From assembly GCF_000380085.1 (NCBI RefSeq), contig NZ_KB904561.1, positions 1 through 64,000 on the forward strand: a stretch of DNA of 64,000 nucleotides. Reading direction: 5' to 3'. The DNA is from Streptococcus merionis DSM 19192 (GTDB lineage Bacteria; Bacillota; Bacilli; Lactobacillales; Streptococcaceae). Position numbers and translations under genes: made by a program. A model generated the notes under the pieces. That model saw nothing but the letters and a program-made list of their open reading frames with translations, was not told where the DNA came from and did no database searches. Of this stretch, positions 45,981 through 55,776 are shown in pieces (the stretch's first letter is position 1; each line of letters starts with the position of its first letter).

Positions 45981-46820
45981 CTAAGCGGTTTTATTTGTCG
46001 TTCTTTGAATATGAATGGTTAGATAGACCAGTTCGTCCTGAGAGACAACAAATTGATATTGACTGAGAACATATTTGCCAATCAACTCTGCACAGGCAAA
46101 GGCTTTAGGATAGTTAGTCTTGACCTGCTCAAAAAGAAAACTGTCTTCACCTGATTGTCCCTGATGATCAATGACGCGTTGGGCAAAATACTGGAGATGG
46201 GTGACAAAGCGCACGTAAGAAATACTTTCCTCATCAAACTCAATCGCATAATACCGACGGACAATATTAATCATCTCCTGAATCAGCTTGGTTGTCTTCA
46301 CCGTCTGATCCATTTTGTGGTCATTCTTCTGGGCGTTGACAAAGTGCAAGGCAATCGAAGCTGCCTCATCCTCAGGAATCTCCAAAGCAAAACTTTCATT
46401 CAAAAGTTTGACCGCTTCAAGACCCACCTGATACTCCATCTGGTAGAACTTTTTGACTTCCCAAAAGAGCGGATTTTTGATAAAAACACCCTGTTGCGCC
46501 CGTTCAATGACAAAATGCAGGTGATCTGCCAAAGCCAGATAAAGGTTTTCGTTGTAGCTTGTCTCTAAAACACGTGAAGCTTTTGAGATGATCGCTTGAA
46601 AAATATCAACTTCTTTTGGACTTAATTTGACGTAGAGCTCTGAAACTGCTTGGGTAAATTGTTGATCGGATAACTTAAAGACTTTTTCAATCAGGGTTTC
46701 ATCAAGAATGTCACCTGTCTTTTTTTGAAATCCTAAACCTCTTCCCATGACAATAGCCTCAAGGCCTTCGGCATCTTGAATCATCACCACATTATTGTTA
46801 AAGACCTTGACAACTTCCAT
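45981..46820 (-). CDS. licT: LicT/BglG-family transcriptional antiterminator
   Basis: 279-aa RNA-binding antiterminator. The N-terminal CAT domain (about 1-55, VVKVFNNNVVMIQD and RGLGFQKKTGD) binds RNA. Two PRD domains follow, with phosphorylation histidines in LADHLHFVIERA and ASIALHFVNAQK (PRD1) and FVTHLQYFAQRV (PRD2). It prevents termination ahead of beta-glucoside genes when the sugar is present. It directly precedes bglP. Confidence 0.96.
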   Translation of the reverse strand: MEVVKVFNNNVVMIQDAEGLEAIVMGRGLGFQKKTGDILDETLIEKVFKLSDQQFTQAVSELYVKLSPKEVDIFQAIISKASRVLETSYNENLYLALADHLHFVIERAQQGVFIKNPLFWEVKKFYQMEYQVGLEAVKLLNESFALEIPEDEAASIALHFVNAQKNDHKMDQTVKTTKLIQEMINIVRRYYAIEFDEESISYVRFVTHLQYFAQRVIDHQGQSGEDSFLFEQVKTNYPKAFACAELIGKYVLSQYQFVVSQDELVYLTIHIQRTTNKTA

Positions 46821-46892
46821 GCTACCTCCTCGACCTTTTGAATGTTACTTTTGTCCATAAAATCAAGACTATCATCTGCTTGAACTTCTTTT

Positions 46893-46921
46893 ATGATAGC
46901 ACTTCCAAGTTAAAAACGCAA
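46893..46921 (-). promoter_or_regulatory. licT promoter
   Basis: Minus-strand TTGCGT (46916-46921), 17-base spacer, TATCAT (46893-46898). The leader is about 66 bases. Confidence 0.65.
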
Positions 46922-47113
46922 CTCACTTGAAGCCAAAAACAGAACAAACGAATAAGGAAACCGTCTCTTAGTTTTTTTATGAGCGAAAATATTCTGAAAC
47001 AGCAAAAATTAGTCATGAAAACCAAAGAAAACTTTCCTTTTTCTAGTCATTTTGTACTGTTTTTCTAATTGATTGATTTTCTTTATGCGTTGTCGTGACC
47101 CCTAAAAAGAGAA

Positions 47114-47150
47114 ATTGGGACAGACAGCCATGATGGCTATCTGTCCCAAT
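47114..47150 (-). terminator. Hairpin downstream of purR
   Basis: ATTGGGACAGA (47114-47124) and TCTGTCCCAAT (47140-47150) are perfect arms, and AGCCAT/ATGGCT extend the stem inward. It lies 9 bases past the purR stop and is followed on the minus strand by TTCTCTTTTT. It is nearly the same sequence as the palindrome after comX. Confidence 0.75.
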
Positions 47151-47158
47151 CCTTTTCA

Positions 47159-47974
47159 TTAATCTTCAAAAATATTGCCCAATTGAACGGAAATCTTTGC
47201 ATTTTTAATATCAATATCAGTAACTGACAAGAGAGACTTGTAGTTCATCTCATCGCGTTTGCCTTGCACATTATCCGCAAAGATGGCGACACCAGCTAAA
47301 GTACTATCAAACTCAGACAAGAGACTGATCATGCCGTTGATAGTCCCGCCACCTTTTAAGAAGTCGTCTACAATCAAGACACGGCTATCTGGTTTAAGAC
47401 TGCGTTTCGAAAGGAACATCTTCTCAATCCGCCCACTTGATCCTGAGGCATAATTGACAGAGACGGTCGAGCCTTCAGTGATTTTCAAGTCGCGACGGAC
47501 AATAACAAATGGCACATTGAGCACATCAGCCACAGCATTGGCCAAAGGGACACCCTTAGTTGCCACGGTCATGACCGCATCAATTTTTTGATCCTTGAAG
47601 GCTTTAGCGATAATGCGGCCAATCTGTCTCAGAATAGTCGGTGTCGAAAGGAGATCTGAGAGGTAAATGTAGCCCCCTGGTAAAATGCGATCACTTTCCG
47701 CCATACGAACGCAGAGCTCTTCAACGACTTTATGCGCTTCCTGATCCGAAATAGTTGGTGTAAATATTACCCCGCCGCTAGCACCTGTGATCGTTTCAAT
47801 CTCTCCAATTTCGCTCGTTTCCAATGCACGCTTGATAATAGAGATGTCTTCAGAAATAGAAGATTTAGCAGAATCGTAACGTTCTGCAAATGTGCTCAAA
47901 CTGGTCAACTCATACGGATGATTGATCAGGTAATTTGAAATCAGTACCATCCGCTCACTACGTCTAATTTTCAT
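47159..47974 (-). CDS. purR: PurR, purine operon regulator
   Basis: 271-aa regulator of the Gram-positive PurR family. The N-terminal winged helix (about 1-75, MKIRRSERMVLISNYLINHP) is followed by a phosphoribosyltransferase-like domain with the PRPP-binding motif RVLIVDDFLKGGGTING (about 200-216). In lactic acid bacteria it acts at PurBox sites and responds to PRPP. A PurBox-like sequence overlaps its own promoter and another lies before purD. Confidence 0.96.
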   Translation of the reverse strand: MKIRRSERMVLISNYLINHPYELTSLSTFAERYDSAKSSISEDISIIKRALETSEIGEIETITGASGGVIFTPTISDQEAHKVVEELCVRMAESDRILPGGYIYLSDLLSTPTILRQIGRIIAKAFKDQKIDAVMTVATKGVPLANAVADVLNVPFVIVRRDLKITEGSTVSVNYASGSSGRIEKMFLSKRSLKPDSRVLIVDDFLKGGGTINGMISLLSEFDSTLAGVAIFADNVQGKRDEMNYKSLLSVTDIDIKNAKISVQLGNIFED

Positions 47975-48004
47975 CTTTTGTCCTCGTTTTTGTTTCTTTT
48001 TTCT

Positions 48005-48034
48005 ATTATATCATACAAATAAAAAACGAACAAT
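48005..48034 (-). promoter_or_regulatory. purR promoter with overlapping PurBox-like site
   Basis: Minus-strand TTGTTC (48028-48033), 17-base spacer, TATAAT (48005-48010). On the plus strand AAAAACGAACAAT (48022-48034) matches the PurBox pattern AWWWCCGAACWWT with one mismatch and covers the -35 box, suggesting autoregulation. The rest of the gap to 48331 holds no supported gene. Confidence 0.6.
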
Positions 48035-48330
48035 TTTTAAAATAAAAAGTCCGTTTTTTCGTTTTTAGCGATAGTTTCAACTTAGAAATTTGCGTTCACA
48101 AACAGGACGCTTTCTTTAATCAACACAATTTTGAGCGGCCGCATATTGACGACGTGTTGTGAAAAAATAGTGAACTTGTTCGAAAACACATTGAAAATCA
48201 TTCCCTTTTCATAAATCGTCAGTCTAGGTTTTCATTGCCCCCTTGCAATCAATCTTCTTAGACTACGGAAAATCTGACTGTTGAACTCTTTTTCGTTTTC
48301 CGAACAAAGACAGTTACTGTGAGGGCACTC

Positions 48331-49269
48331 CTAAAGATTTGGTTTGTAGAAAGAGCGGTTGTCCATGGCAAAGAGACGGTTTGTCAGCTCACCTGGTGCT
48401 ATTTTGTCAAGAGCTGTGATCATCATCATCATCTCCGCATCAATATTGTCAATCATATGGAGAATCTCAGCTTCCATGATTTGCGGGCGTACAGGACTTC
48501 CGTACTCCAAAAGGCCGTGGTGACTAAGGATAACATGACGCAGAACAATCACTTCTTCCTTGCTATCATCAATACCAAGATCGATGAGTGTTTTAGTGAT
48601 TTCTTCATCAATCAAAGAGATGTGGCCGATCAAGTTCCCTCGGACGGTATAGCTGGTGTCATCTGGCCCAGACAACTCAATAACCTTAGCGAGATCATGC
48701 AGCATGATTCCTGCAAAGAGCAGGCTCTTGTTAAGCTGAGGGTAAATATCGCCAATGGCATCTGCCAAGCGAACCATGGTCGCAGTGTGATAGGAAAGAC
48801 CAGCATAGAAGGCATGATGATTGGTCTTTGCGGCTGGATAGCTGTAAAATTCCTTTTCGTACTTACCGTAGAGCGCGCGCACCAAGCGCTGCCAAGTCGC
48901 ATTCTCAATGCGGAAAATCATCTGCTGCAGGTAGTCTCTCGTATCTGAGATGTCTACTGGTGGCTTCTCTTGAAAATCCACAGGATCATTTGGCTCATCT
49001 AGTTTTGGTAAGCGCAGACTAATTTGATTAACCTGCGGTGTGCCGTTATAAACCTCCCGCATGCCTCGCATAAAAACAACCTTGCCTGAGGTAAATTCAG
49101 TCACATTATAAGCTTGAGCGTCCCAGAGCTTACCCTCAATAGTGCCTGTATCATCTTGGAAGGTAAAGGCAAGGTAATCCTTACCAGCCCTAGTCTGACG
49201 GACCTCTGCTGACTTAATCAGGTAAAACCCTTCAAAAGGCTCGTCTTTCTTCATTTGGTTGATTTTCAT
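48331..49269 (-). CDS. yhaM: 3'-5' exoribonuclease YhaM (Cbf1)
   Basis: 312-aa HD-domain 3'-5' exoribonuclease. An N-terminal OB-fold (about 10-115) precedes an HD phosphohydrolase domain with HHAFYAGLSYHTATMV (about 154-169) and the metal motif GIMLHDLAKV (about 187-196). Known as Cbf1 in streptococci. The ATG at 49269 has GAGGATG upstream and the family's usual length. It lies between rmuC and purR in the normal streptococcal order. Confidence 0.93.
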   Translation of the reverse strand: MKINQMKKDEPFEGFYLIKSAEVRQTRAGKDYLAFTFQDDTGTIEGKLWDAQAYNVTEFTSGKVVFMRGMREVYNGTPQVNQISLRLPKLDEPNDPVDFQEKPPVDISDTRDYLQQMIFRIENATWQRLVRALYGKYEKEFYSYPAAKTNHHAFYAGLSYHTATMVRLADAIGDIYPQLNKSLLFAGIMLHDLAKVIELSGPDDTSYTVRGNLIGHISLIDEEITKTLIDLGIDDSKEEVIVLRHVILSHHGLLEYGSPVRPQIMEAEILHMIDNIDAEMMMMITALDKIAPGELTNRLFAMDNRSFYKPNL

Positions 49270-49302
49270 AGCATCCTCATTTCTAATCACAGGCAAGCCT
49301 GC

Positions 49303-50586
49303 TTATCCAAAATCTTCTTGATCGGGAAAGGTCTTCTCGTCTTCTGTTACTGCGTCAAATTGGAGCATTTCTGGCAATTTCCCATCTTCGCCATAGTGTT
49401 CAATGGTGCGAAGAGCACGCTCAATAGCTTGAGTTCTGGTGGTCAGCAGGCTATCAATATTCTTGGTGGCCCGCCCTAATTGAACCTGAGTCTTCTGCAA
49501 GAGGTTTCCAAATTTGCCAAACTCAGTTTTAACATTGCCCAAAACTTTACTAATATCATCTGCCGAGCGCTGGATATTAAGCGTACGAAAGCCAACAGAT
49601 AGGGAATTGAGCAGGGCTGACAGGGTAGATGGGCCTGCTATCACAATGTTTTCTGTCCGACGTAGGTCATCAAAAAAGGCTGGCTGGCGAACGATTTCCG
49701 CATAAAGTCCTTCCGTTGGTAAAAACAAGATCCCAAACTGCGTCGTCTCAGGTGGACTAATGTACTTGCGATTGATGTCCTTGGCAAAGCCTTTGACACT
49801 TGCAAGAAGCGCCTTGCGAGCCGACTCAACCTGTGCCTTATCTCCCTCATCATGGGCTTCTTCTAGACGGTAGTAAGCATCCAAAGGAAATTTAGCATCA
49901 ATGGGTAAATATACCGTCTCACCCTCGCTCTGACCAGGGAGCTTGATGGCAAACTCAACCCGATCACTAGAGCCTGCAATCGTTGGAATTTCACGCTCAT
50001 ATTGGCTGGGGCTCATGATATCCTCGATGATCTGAGCCAGCTGAATCTCACCCAAAATCCCTCGGCTTTTGGTACCTGAGAGAACTTTGCTGAGACTGCC
50101 AACATCACGAGCCACCGTCTTCATTTCACCTAACCCCTTGTTGACCGACTCTAACTGTTTAGACACGGTTTCAAAGGACGACCGCAATCTGGTCTGAAGG
50201 GTCTTCTCCAGCTTTTCCTCGACGGTCTGACGCATCGCTTCCAATTTGCCTTCATTGGAAGATTGCATTTGTTGCAATCCTTGACTGAGAACGGTACGGT
50301 TTTGATCCAAATTTTGCGTGATTTCCTGCCGCAGCTCAGTCAGATGATGGTAAAGGTCCTTGCGGACATCGGTCAGACGATCTGAGGTTTGACTGGTTGC
50401 CTGGTGCAGATCGCGAAGCTGATTTTGCCCAGAACGCTCTAGCAAATAAGTCATCTGGTCAGCCATGCGATCAGCTTGGCTATCCAGCATTTCCTCAAAA
50501 TCAGTTTGAAGCTGTTTCTGCCCCTGCCAGAGGAAAAAGACAGCTACCAGTAGCACTATACTTAAAATTAAAAGCAGTATTTCCAT
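49303..50586 (-). CDS. rmuC: RmuC-family DNA recombination protein
   Basis: 427-aa protein with one N-terminal membrane helix (about 2-20, LLLILSIVLLVAVFFLWQG). A long coiled coil (about 25-160) follows, then a nuclease-like RmuC domain (about 165-390), with FAIKLPG and YLPIDAKFPLDAYYRL carrying the PD-(D/E)xK-type residues. RmuC limits inversion recombination in E. coli. The start at 50586 directly follows the thiN stop. Confidence 0.92.
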   Translation of the reverse strand: MEILLLILSIVLLVAVFFLWQGQKQLQTDFEEMLDSQADRMADQMTYLLERSGQNQLRDLHQATSQTSDRLTDVRKDLYHHLTELRQEITQNLDQNRTVLSQGLQQMQSSNEGKLEAMRQTVEEKLEKTLQTRLRSSFETVSKQLESVNKGLGEMKTVARDVGSLSKVLSGTKSRGILGEIQLAQIIEDIMSPSQYEREIPTIAGSSDRVEFAIKLPGQSEGETVYLPIDAKFPLDAYYRLEEAHDEGDKAQVESARKALLASVKGFAKDINRKYISPPETTQFGILFLPTEGLYAEIVRQPAFFDDLRRTENIVIAGPSTLSALLNSLSVGFRTLNIQRSADDISKVLGNVKTEFGKFGNLLQKTQVQLGRATKNIDSLLTTRTQAIERALRTIEHYGEDGKLPEMLQFDAVTEDEKTFPDQEDFG

Positions 50587-50587
50587 G

Positions 50588-51214
50588 TCAATCCTTACTG
50601 TAAACCACAACCAGATAGCCATCAGGCACAGTCACCTGAATAGGCCGATTTATAAATTCATTGCACCCATAGATTTTACGGTCAAAAAAGCTCTGGTCAT
50701 CCATCTCGTACTTGGCATTTTTTATGGTCAGCTGACCTCGCCCCTCCAGCATAAAACCAACATAGTCGTAGCCTGATAGAGGGGAAATTTCCCTGTAGCC
50801 AGCCTGATAATAAGTGATACGGTTTTGTCCATCAACTAGCTCAAATTGGCGCAAATAAGGAAAAAGCTCGGGGTGACTAGGCAGAAAAATCGAAGACAAA
50901 CTATGATCCACGCGACCACCTAGCGCACCATAAATGGTCACGTGCGCTTCTGGATCGTCCTTACAAATGGCCTTAATGGTCATTTCTAAGTCGGTATCGT
51001 CTTTGTGACTGGGAGCTGTCACCAAACGTTTAGCCGAGCGCTTGACAGTCTCAAACTCCTCATCGCTAATCGAATCAAAATCGCCAACCGCCAAATCTAG
51101 CGGTAAGTTCATCTCCACTAGCTTCAAAGCTCCCGCATCAACCCCAGCATAAGCATCAAAATCTCGCGGAAAATCTGTCAGTGGTCCACCTGCCAGCACA
51201 CACCAGCTAACCAT
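50588..51214 (-). CDS. thiN: Thiamine pyrophosphokinase
   Basis: 208-aa kinase that makes thiamine diphosphate from thiamine and ATP. The acidic motif AVGDFDSISDEE (about 42-53), HKDDTDLEMTI and YGALGGRVDHSLSS are family signatures. It overlaps the rpe end by 8 bases, so translation is coupled. It is salvage-type, and no thiamine synthesis genes are nearby. Confidence 0.94.
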   Translation of the reverse strand: MVSWCVLAGGPLTDFPRDFDAYAGVDAGALKLVEMNLPLDLAVGDFDSISDEEFETVKRSAKRLVTAPSHKDDTDLEMTIKAICKDDPEAHVTIYGALGGRVDHSLSSIFLPSHPELFPYLRQFELVDGQNRITYYQAGYREISPLSGYDYVGFMLEGRGQLTIKNAKYEMDDQSFFDRKIYGCNEFINRPIQVTVPDGYLVVVYSKD

Positions 51215-51866
51215 TGAGCGCCTCTCTTAAGGTTGCCACGCGCTTTGCTACGTCACCTTTAAAGACATAAGACCCTGCTACAAAGACATTAGCACCAGCT
51301 TTCTTAGTCAAAGCGATGGTCTGATCATCAATCCCACCATCAACCTCAATATCAAAAGCAAGACCTTTTTGCTCTCGTAACTTAGCTATTTCTTCAATCT
51401 TTTCAAGCATTTCTGGAATAAAGGCTTGACCTCCAAAACCTGGGTTGACCGTCATAATCAAGACTTGATCTACCAACTCTAAGACATGGGTAATACTAGC
51501 CACAGGTGTCCCTGGATTGAGCACCACACCAGCCTTCATACCAGCTGCCTTAATCTTTTGTAGGGCGCCGTGAATATGAGGTGTCGCCTCGACATGAATG
51601 GTCATGATATCAGCGCCAGCTCTGGCAAAACTCTCGATATATTGCTCAGGGTTGGAGACCATGAGATGGCAATCAAAGACCAGCTTGCTATGTGGACGCA
51701 TACTGGCCACCACATCTGCCCCAAAACTGATATTGGGCACAAAATGACCATCCATAATATCGATATGAACGTACTCACTCCCTGACGCATCAATGCGTTT
51801 GAGCTCCGTTTCAAAGTTAGCATAATCTGCGGCTAAGATGGATGGTGCTAGTTTATCAGTAAACAT
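51207..51866 (-). CDS. rpe: Ribulose-phosphate 3-epimerase
   Basis: 219-aa TIM-barrel enzyme interconverting ribulose 5-phosphate and xylulose 5-phosphate in the pentose phosphate pathway. It has the signatures PSILAADYANFE, HIDIMDGHFVPNISFG and MTVNPGFGGQAFIPEM. The ATG at 51866 has GAGG six bases upstream and gives the usual length. It lies 44 bases after rsgA. Confidence 0.97.
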   Translation of the reverse strand: MFTDKLAPSILAADYANFETELKRIDASGSEYVHIDIMDGHFVPNISFGADVVASMRPHSKLVFDCHLMVSNPEQYIESFARAGADIMTIHVEATPHIHGALQKIKAAGMKAGVVLNPGTPVASITHVLELVDQVLIMTVNPGFGGQAFIPEMLEKIEEIAKLREQKGLAFDIEVDGGIDDQTIALTKKAGANVFVAGSYVFKGDVAKRVATLREALNG

Positions 51867-51910
51867 AAGAGACCTCGTCTTTCTATTCGTTATTTTGGAC
51901 AAATATGGCT

Positions 51911-52795
51911 TTATTTAGGTAATTTTTTAGCTGTTTTCTTATAGGTTTCACGACGATTTTCAATTTCGCTCAGGAAAAGCAAATAGTTGTCAAAACGGCT
52001 CTGAGATAGCTGGTCTGCTCCTACAGCTGGCTTAACAGCACAGGACGGCTCATGCGTATGGGTACAGGTGCGAAACTTACACCCTTGCGACAATGCTTTG
52101 ATTTCTGGGAAGCAAGCATTGAGGGTCTCGCTATCAGAGATTTCGTAATCTAGGGAAGAAAAGCCTGGTGTATCAGCGATTTTTCCGCCATAGAGGTTGT
52201 AGAAACTAACCGCACGTGTGGTATGGCGACCACGGCCCAGACTATCTGAAATCTCACCTGTCTCCAAGGCCAGCTCAGGTGCAATTTTATTGAGCAAGGT
52301 GGACTTTCCAACGCCAGTCTGACCCATAAAAACTGTGATCTTACCCTCAAGCAAGCTTGGCAGCTCTGCTATGTCCCAAAGAAAATCGTAGCCAATCGTC
52401 TGATAAAGGCTGCAAACTTGATCAAAATACGCCATCTCCTCATCAACCAGCAAATCGCGCTTGGTCAGAAAGACGATGGGATGGATGCCCTTGTGCTCAA
52501 GGAGGATCAGAAAACGATCCAGCAAATTGAGACTGAAATCCGGCTCCTTGGCCGACATGACAACCACGGCCTGATCAATATTGACGATGGGAGGACGAAC
52601 CAGACTGTTTTTGCGGTCATGGATAGCTAAGATATAGCCCTCCGAATTTTCCTCAGCCGAAAAATCAACCCAATCACCGACATAGGGCGTTTGGCCTTTT
52701 TGACGAAAGTTTCCCCGCGCACGGGTCTGGTAAACCTGACCATCTGACTCCACATAGTAAAAGCCAGCCAAAGCCTTGACAATAATTCCTTGCAA
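51911..52795 (-). CDS. rsgA: RsgA, small-subunit ribosome assembly GTPase
   Basis: 294-aa circularly permuted GTPase that checks maturation of the 30S subunit. An N-terminal OB-fold precedes the G domain, in which the G4-like LTKRDLL comes before G1 [14 protein letters not shown], and DTPGFSSL is G3. The C-terminal zinc knuckle is [14 protein letters not shown]. The start codon is TTG at 52795, supported by AAGGAG six bases upstream. No ATG is available at a suitable place. Confidence 0.95.
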   Translation of the reverse strand: MQGIIVKALAGFYYVESDGQVYQTRARGNFRQKGQTPYVGDWVDFSAEENSEGYILAIHDRKNSLVRPPIVNIDQAVVVMSAKEPDFSLNLLDRFLILLEHKGIHPIVFLTKRDLLVDEEMAYFDQVCSLYQTIGYDFLWDIAELPSLLEGKITVFMGQTGVGKSTLLNKIAPELALETGEISDSLGRGRHTTRAVSFYNLYGGKIADTPGFSSLDYEISDSETLNACFPEIKALSQGCKFRTCTHTHEPSCAVKPAVGADQLSQSRFDNYLLFLSEIENRRETYKKTAKKLPK

Positions 52796-52811
52796 ATAAT
52801 ACTCCTTATAT

Positions 52812-53060
52812 AAGATATGAGGCCGCTTATAAAACCGTATGAAAATAGGGAAGTGATACTGCGATTATAGTCACACGGAACTTTATCATTTTCACTAGGT
52901 TTTTAGGCCAAATTCAGTTGTTGAGATACAAAAGCCTTAAGAAATCCGTATAATTATAATAATGAGGAGACTGATGACTAGTCTAATGACTAATGACTTG
53001 GGAAGGCCTTTGTCTTTTCTCTAGGATTTTACCGAGCATTTTAGCCCGTGTTCAACGCAC
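52812..53060. repeat. Two units of hairpin repeat family 2 upstream of rsgA
   Basis: The unit at 52812-52921 starts AAGATATGAGGCCGC, contains GAAAATAGGGAAGTG, and ends TTTTAGGCCAAATTCAG. A divergent second unit runs to about 53060 (ends TTTTAGCCCGTGTTCAA). They begin 17 bases upstream of the rsgA start codon. No gene is present. Confidence 0.75.
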
Positions 53061-53329
53061 TAAGTTTGATTATGACTTAAGTCACTAAATAAGATACAAT
53101 GTTGGCTATAAGCCTCTCATCTCTACCCTTATAAAATCACGATTCAATAAAACAATATACTTCAGCCTTATTATACCAAAATTCTGCCTATTTCGCTGAG
53201 AAATCGGGTGCGAACTGCGTTTAGTCAAAAGAAAATCAGGCCTGTGCCTGACTTTTCTAGGAGATGTATGATACGCCTCTGTTCGTCACAAAGTGAGCTA
53301 CAGAGGTGGTTTCCTTTAGGGAAAAAGGG

Positions 53330-53590
53330 ATGAGGTGGGCCTTTTTGCCCAACCCCATCTCTCATCGTTTGCGTAAGCATCTCAGTGCAGTGGTTGGGAG
53401 TAAGACTTGTTGGCCATGCCAACTTAGTCTTACCCCTGCAAAGATCATTAGGTGCCTTAGCACCAATGAACCACTGCTGATTGGCGGATTTGTTCGTGTT
53501 TTACACTCCAAATCTGGCCTAATCAACTGTGCGGGGGTGAGAAAACGAACTCTTTTTGGGTTGTTCGAGTTCTTTCCCACTCCCAAGGAT
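53330..53590. repeat. Repeat family 1 copy (largest)
   Basis: Composite of hairpins: GTAAGACTTGTTGGC / GCCAACTTAGTCTTAC, TGATTGGCGGATTTG with CCTAATCAACTGTGCGGGGG, and GTGAGAAAACGAACTC / GAGTTCTTTCCCAC. It shares long segments with 20064-20320. With 52796-53704 it makes up a 909-base gap without a supported gene. Confidence 0.75.
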
Positions 53591-53704
53591 TTAGGAGGTC
53601 CTGCTATCTCTAGCGGGATTATTTACAACAATAAAGTGGCAACCTTAAACTCTCCTAAAATTAAATTCCTAGATGCCCACTGGAGGTTACTTTGAAATAG
53701 CATG

Positions 53705-54226
53705 CTATTTCACAACCCTTTGAATCCAATGGTCTATTTTTTCTGACTGACGGTGGAGCCAGCGAAGATTGGCTAGAATAAGAACAAGAACAAGTGGCGT
53801 TAAGACCAGTAAAAGCCAGCCATTCACAGGCCTGACGAGAAAAAAATAGAGCAGATCACCAACCAAGATGGGAAAAGTCAATAAAGCGGTGCAACTCCCC
53901 GGTACAAAACGGCGGTAGCGAAGCCACTCTCCTATATGGGCCAATAAATGGAAAAGATGTCCTATAAGCAGAGCCAGAGCCAATTCCGGCAAATCACAAA
54001 TAGAGGCTATGATGGAAATCAAACTGACAAGCAGGAACTCTTCTCCTATCATCAGAGCTATACTCTCGGTGGATGGGTAATGCTTGCGCCCTTGAATAAA
54101 GATCTCTTTTTGATAAGCAGGATTGTCCTTCTGCGCCTCAATCCAAGGCTTTACCATAATCATCTCCTCAAATTCATGTAGCATGAACAAGGAGATATTA
54201 ATCAAGGAAAATAGGGCGATCAACAT
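53705..54226 (-). CDS. HXXEE-domain membrane protein
   Basis: 173-aa membrane protein with about five hydrophobic segments. The motif HEFEE (about residues 16-20) gives the family its name, and a second His/Glu cluster is HLFHLLAHIGEW. The conserved His and Glu inside membrane segments suggest metal binding or hydrolysis, but the function is unknown. The RBS is AAGGAGAAAAAACG. It lies 64 bases downstream of purB. Confidence 0.85.
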   Translation of the reverse strand: MLIALFSLINISLFMLHEFEEMIMVKPWIEAQKDNPAYQKEIFIQGRKHYPSTESIALMIGEEFLLVSLISIIASICDLPELALALLIGHLFHLLAHIGEWLRYRRFVPGSCTALLTFPILVGDLLYFFLVRPVNGWLLLVLTPLVLVLILANLRWLHRQSEKIDHWIQRVVK

Positions 54227-54290
54227 CGTTTTTTCTCCTTTTAAAGTGGTGGTTAAGCAAAAATAGCCACCTAATGCCTTTTTCTATCTT

Positions 54291-55583
54291 CTATAATCCC
54301 AAACGCTCAAAAATGTCATCCACCCGTTTCGCATAGTAGCTCGGATCGAAGAGTTCATCGATTTCTTCTTGGGTCAGTTTGGCAGTGACCTTCTCGTCAG
54401 CTTCCAAAAGCGGTTTGAAGTCTACTTGATTGTCCCATGAGTAGGCTGTCTTTGGTTGTACCAAGTCGTAAGCTTCTTCACGGGTCATGCCTTTTTCGAT
54501 CAGCTTGAGCATGACGCGTTGGCTGTAAATGAGTCCAAAGGTCGAATTCATGTTGCGAATCATGTTTTCAGGAAAGACCGTCAGGTTCTTGACAATATTG
54601 CCAAAACGGTTGAGCATGTAGTTGATAAGAATAGTCGTGTCAGGTGTGATGATGCGCTCAGCCGATGAGTGGGAAATGTCCCGCTCATGCCAGAGGGCAA
54701 CATTCTCATAGGCCGTCACCATATGACCACGAATAACACGGGCGAGCCCTGTCATATTTTCAGAGCCGATCGGGTTGCGCTTGTGAGGCATAGCAGAGCT
54801 GCCTTTTTGACCTTTGGCAAAAAACTCTTCCACTTCACGTTGTTCCGATTTTTGCAGACCGCGGATTTCCGTTGCCATGCGCTCGATCGAAGTTGCGATG
54901 CTTGCTAATACGGCAAAGTATTCGGCATGCAAGTCACGTGGCAAGACCTGAGTGGAAATTTCCTGTGGACGAATGCCTAATTTTTCACAGACGTATTTTT
55001 CTACGAATGGCGGAATGTTGGCAAAGTTTCCAACGGCACCAGAAATTTTTCCAGCCTCGACACCAGCCGCTGCGCGCTCGAAACGCTCTTGGTTACGCTT
55101 CATTTCGCTGTACCAAGTCGCCAATTTGAGACCGAAGGTCGTTGGCTCCGCATGAACCCCGTGGGTGCGCCCCATCATGATGGTGTACTTATGCTCACGC
55201 GCCCTGTCCGCCACAATCTGCGTAAAATTAGCCAAATCCTTGCGGATAACGTCGTTAGCCTGCTTGTAGAGGTAACCGTAGGCCGTGTCCACCACATCGG
55301 TAGAGGTCAAGCCATAGTGCACCCACTTGCGCTCCTCGCCGAGGGTTTCAGACACCGCACGGGTGAATGCCACCACATCATGGCGCGTCTCCTCTTCAAT
55401 TTCAAGGATGCGGTCAATGCCAAAATCCGCATTGGCACGAATCTTGGCCACATCTTCCTTGGGAATCTCACCCAACTCAGCCCATGCCTCATCAGCGAGG
55501 ATTTCCACCTCCAACCAAGCACGGTACTTGTTCTCTTCACTCCAAATGTTCGCCATCTCAGGGCGGGAATAACGGTTTAGCAT
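54291..55583 (-). CDS. purB: Adenylosuccinate lyase
   Basis: 430-aa lyase that acts twice in purine synthesis, releasing fumarate from SAICAR and from adenylosuccinate. The fumarase/lyase signature [16 protein letters not shown] (about 260-275) and [12 protein letters not shown] are present. The ATG at 55583 begins [14 protein letters not shown], the family's N terminus. A longer upstream frame reads through a repeat unit and is not the real start. Confidence 0.97.
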   Translation of the reverse strand: MLNRYSRPEMANIWSEENKYRAWLEVEILADEAWAELGEIPKEDVAKIRANADFGIDRILEIEEETRHDVVAFTRAVSETLGEERKWVHYGLTSTDVVDTAYGYLYKQANDVIRKDLANFTQIVADRAREHKYTIMMGRTHGVHAEPTTFGLKLATWYSEMKRNQERFERAAAGVEAGKISGAVGNFANIPPFVEKYVCEKLGIRPQEISTQVLPRDLHAEYFAVLASIATSIERMATEIRGLQKSEQREVEEFFAKGQKGSSAMPHKRNPIGSENMTGLARVIRGHMVTAYENVALWHERDISHSSAERIITPDTTILINYMLNRFGNIVKNLTVFPENMIRNMNSTFGLIYSQRVMLKLIEKGMTREEAYDLVQPKTAYSWDNQVDFKPLLEADEKVTAKLTQEEIDELFDPSYYAKRVDDIFERLGL

Positions 55584-55587
55584 AATT

Positions 55588-55700
55588 AAGATATTAAGGG
55601 CGTTAAGCGGACACCGTGAAAATAGGAAATTTTGAGCAGAGCGACTTGCGCTCAAACAAAATTTATCTTTTTCACACAGTCCGCGGCCCGTATTCAGTTT
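55588..55700. repeat. Hairpin repeat family 2 unit before purB
   Basis: It starts AAGATATTAAGGGCGTTAAG four bases upstream of the purB start codon. It contains GTGAAAATAGGAAA, an inner stem GAGCAGAGCGACTTGCGCTC, and ATCTTTTTCAC that pairs back to GTGAAAATAGG. It ends GGCCCGTATTCAG. Because it overlaps the usual RBS position, purB may lack a normal Shine-Dalgarno. Confidence 0.75.
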
Positions 55701-55776
55701 AGAGAATACGATGCCCTTGTTCCTTTCTATTTTTTGTTTTTCTTCACCTTTATGCAACAGTCCTTATCTTTTGTTA

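Noticed and set aside
45769..45981. 70-codon minus-strand frame between licT and bglP
   Set aside because: It covers the terminator-like hairpin and leader of bglP and has no convincing RBS. It is probably chance.
53306..53695. Frames across the 52.8-53.7 kb gap
   Set aside because: They run through inverted repeats of family 1, and similar peptide strings appear at 20039-20290 only because the repeat DNA is the same.
55584..55757. N-terminal extension of purB to 55757
   Set aside because: It would translate the repeat unit and precede the family's [11 protein letters not shown] terminus; the ATG at 55583 is standard.
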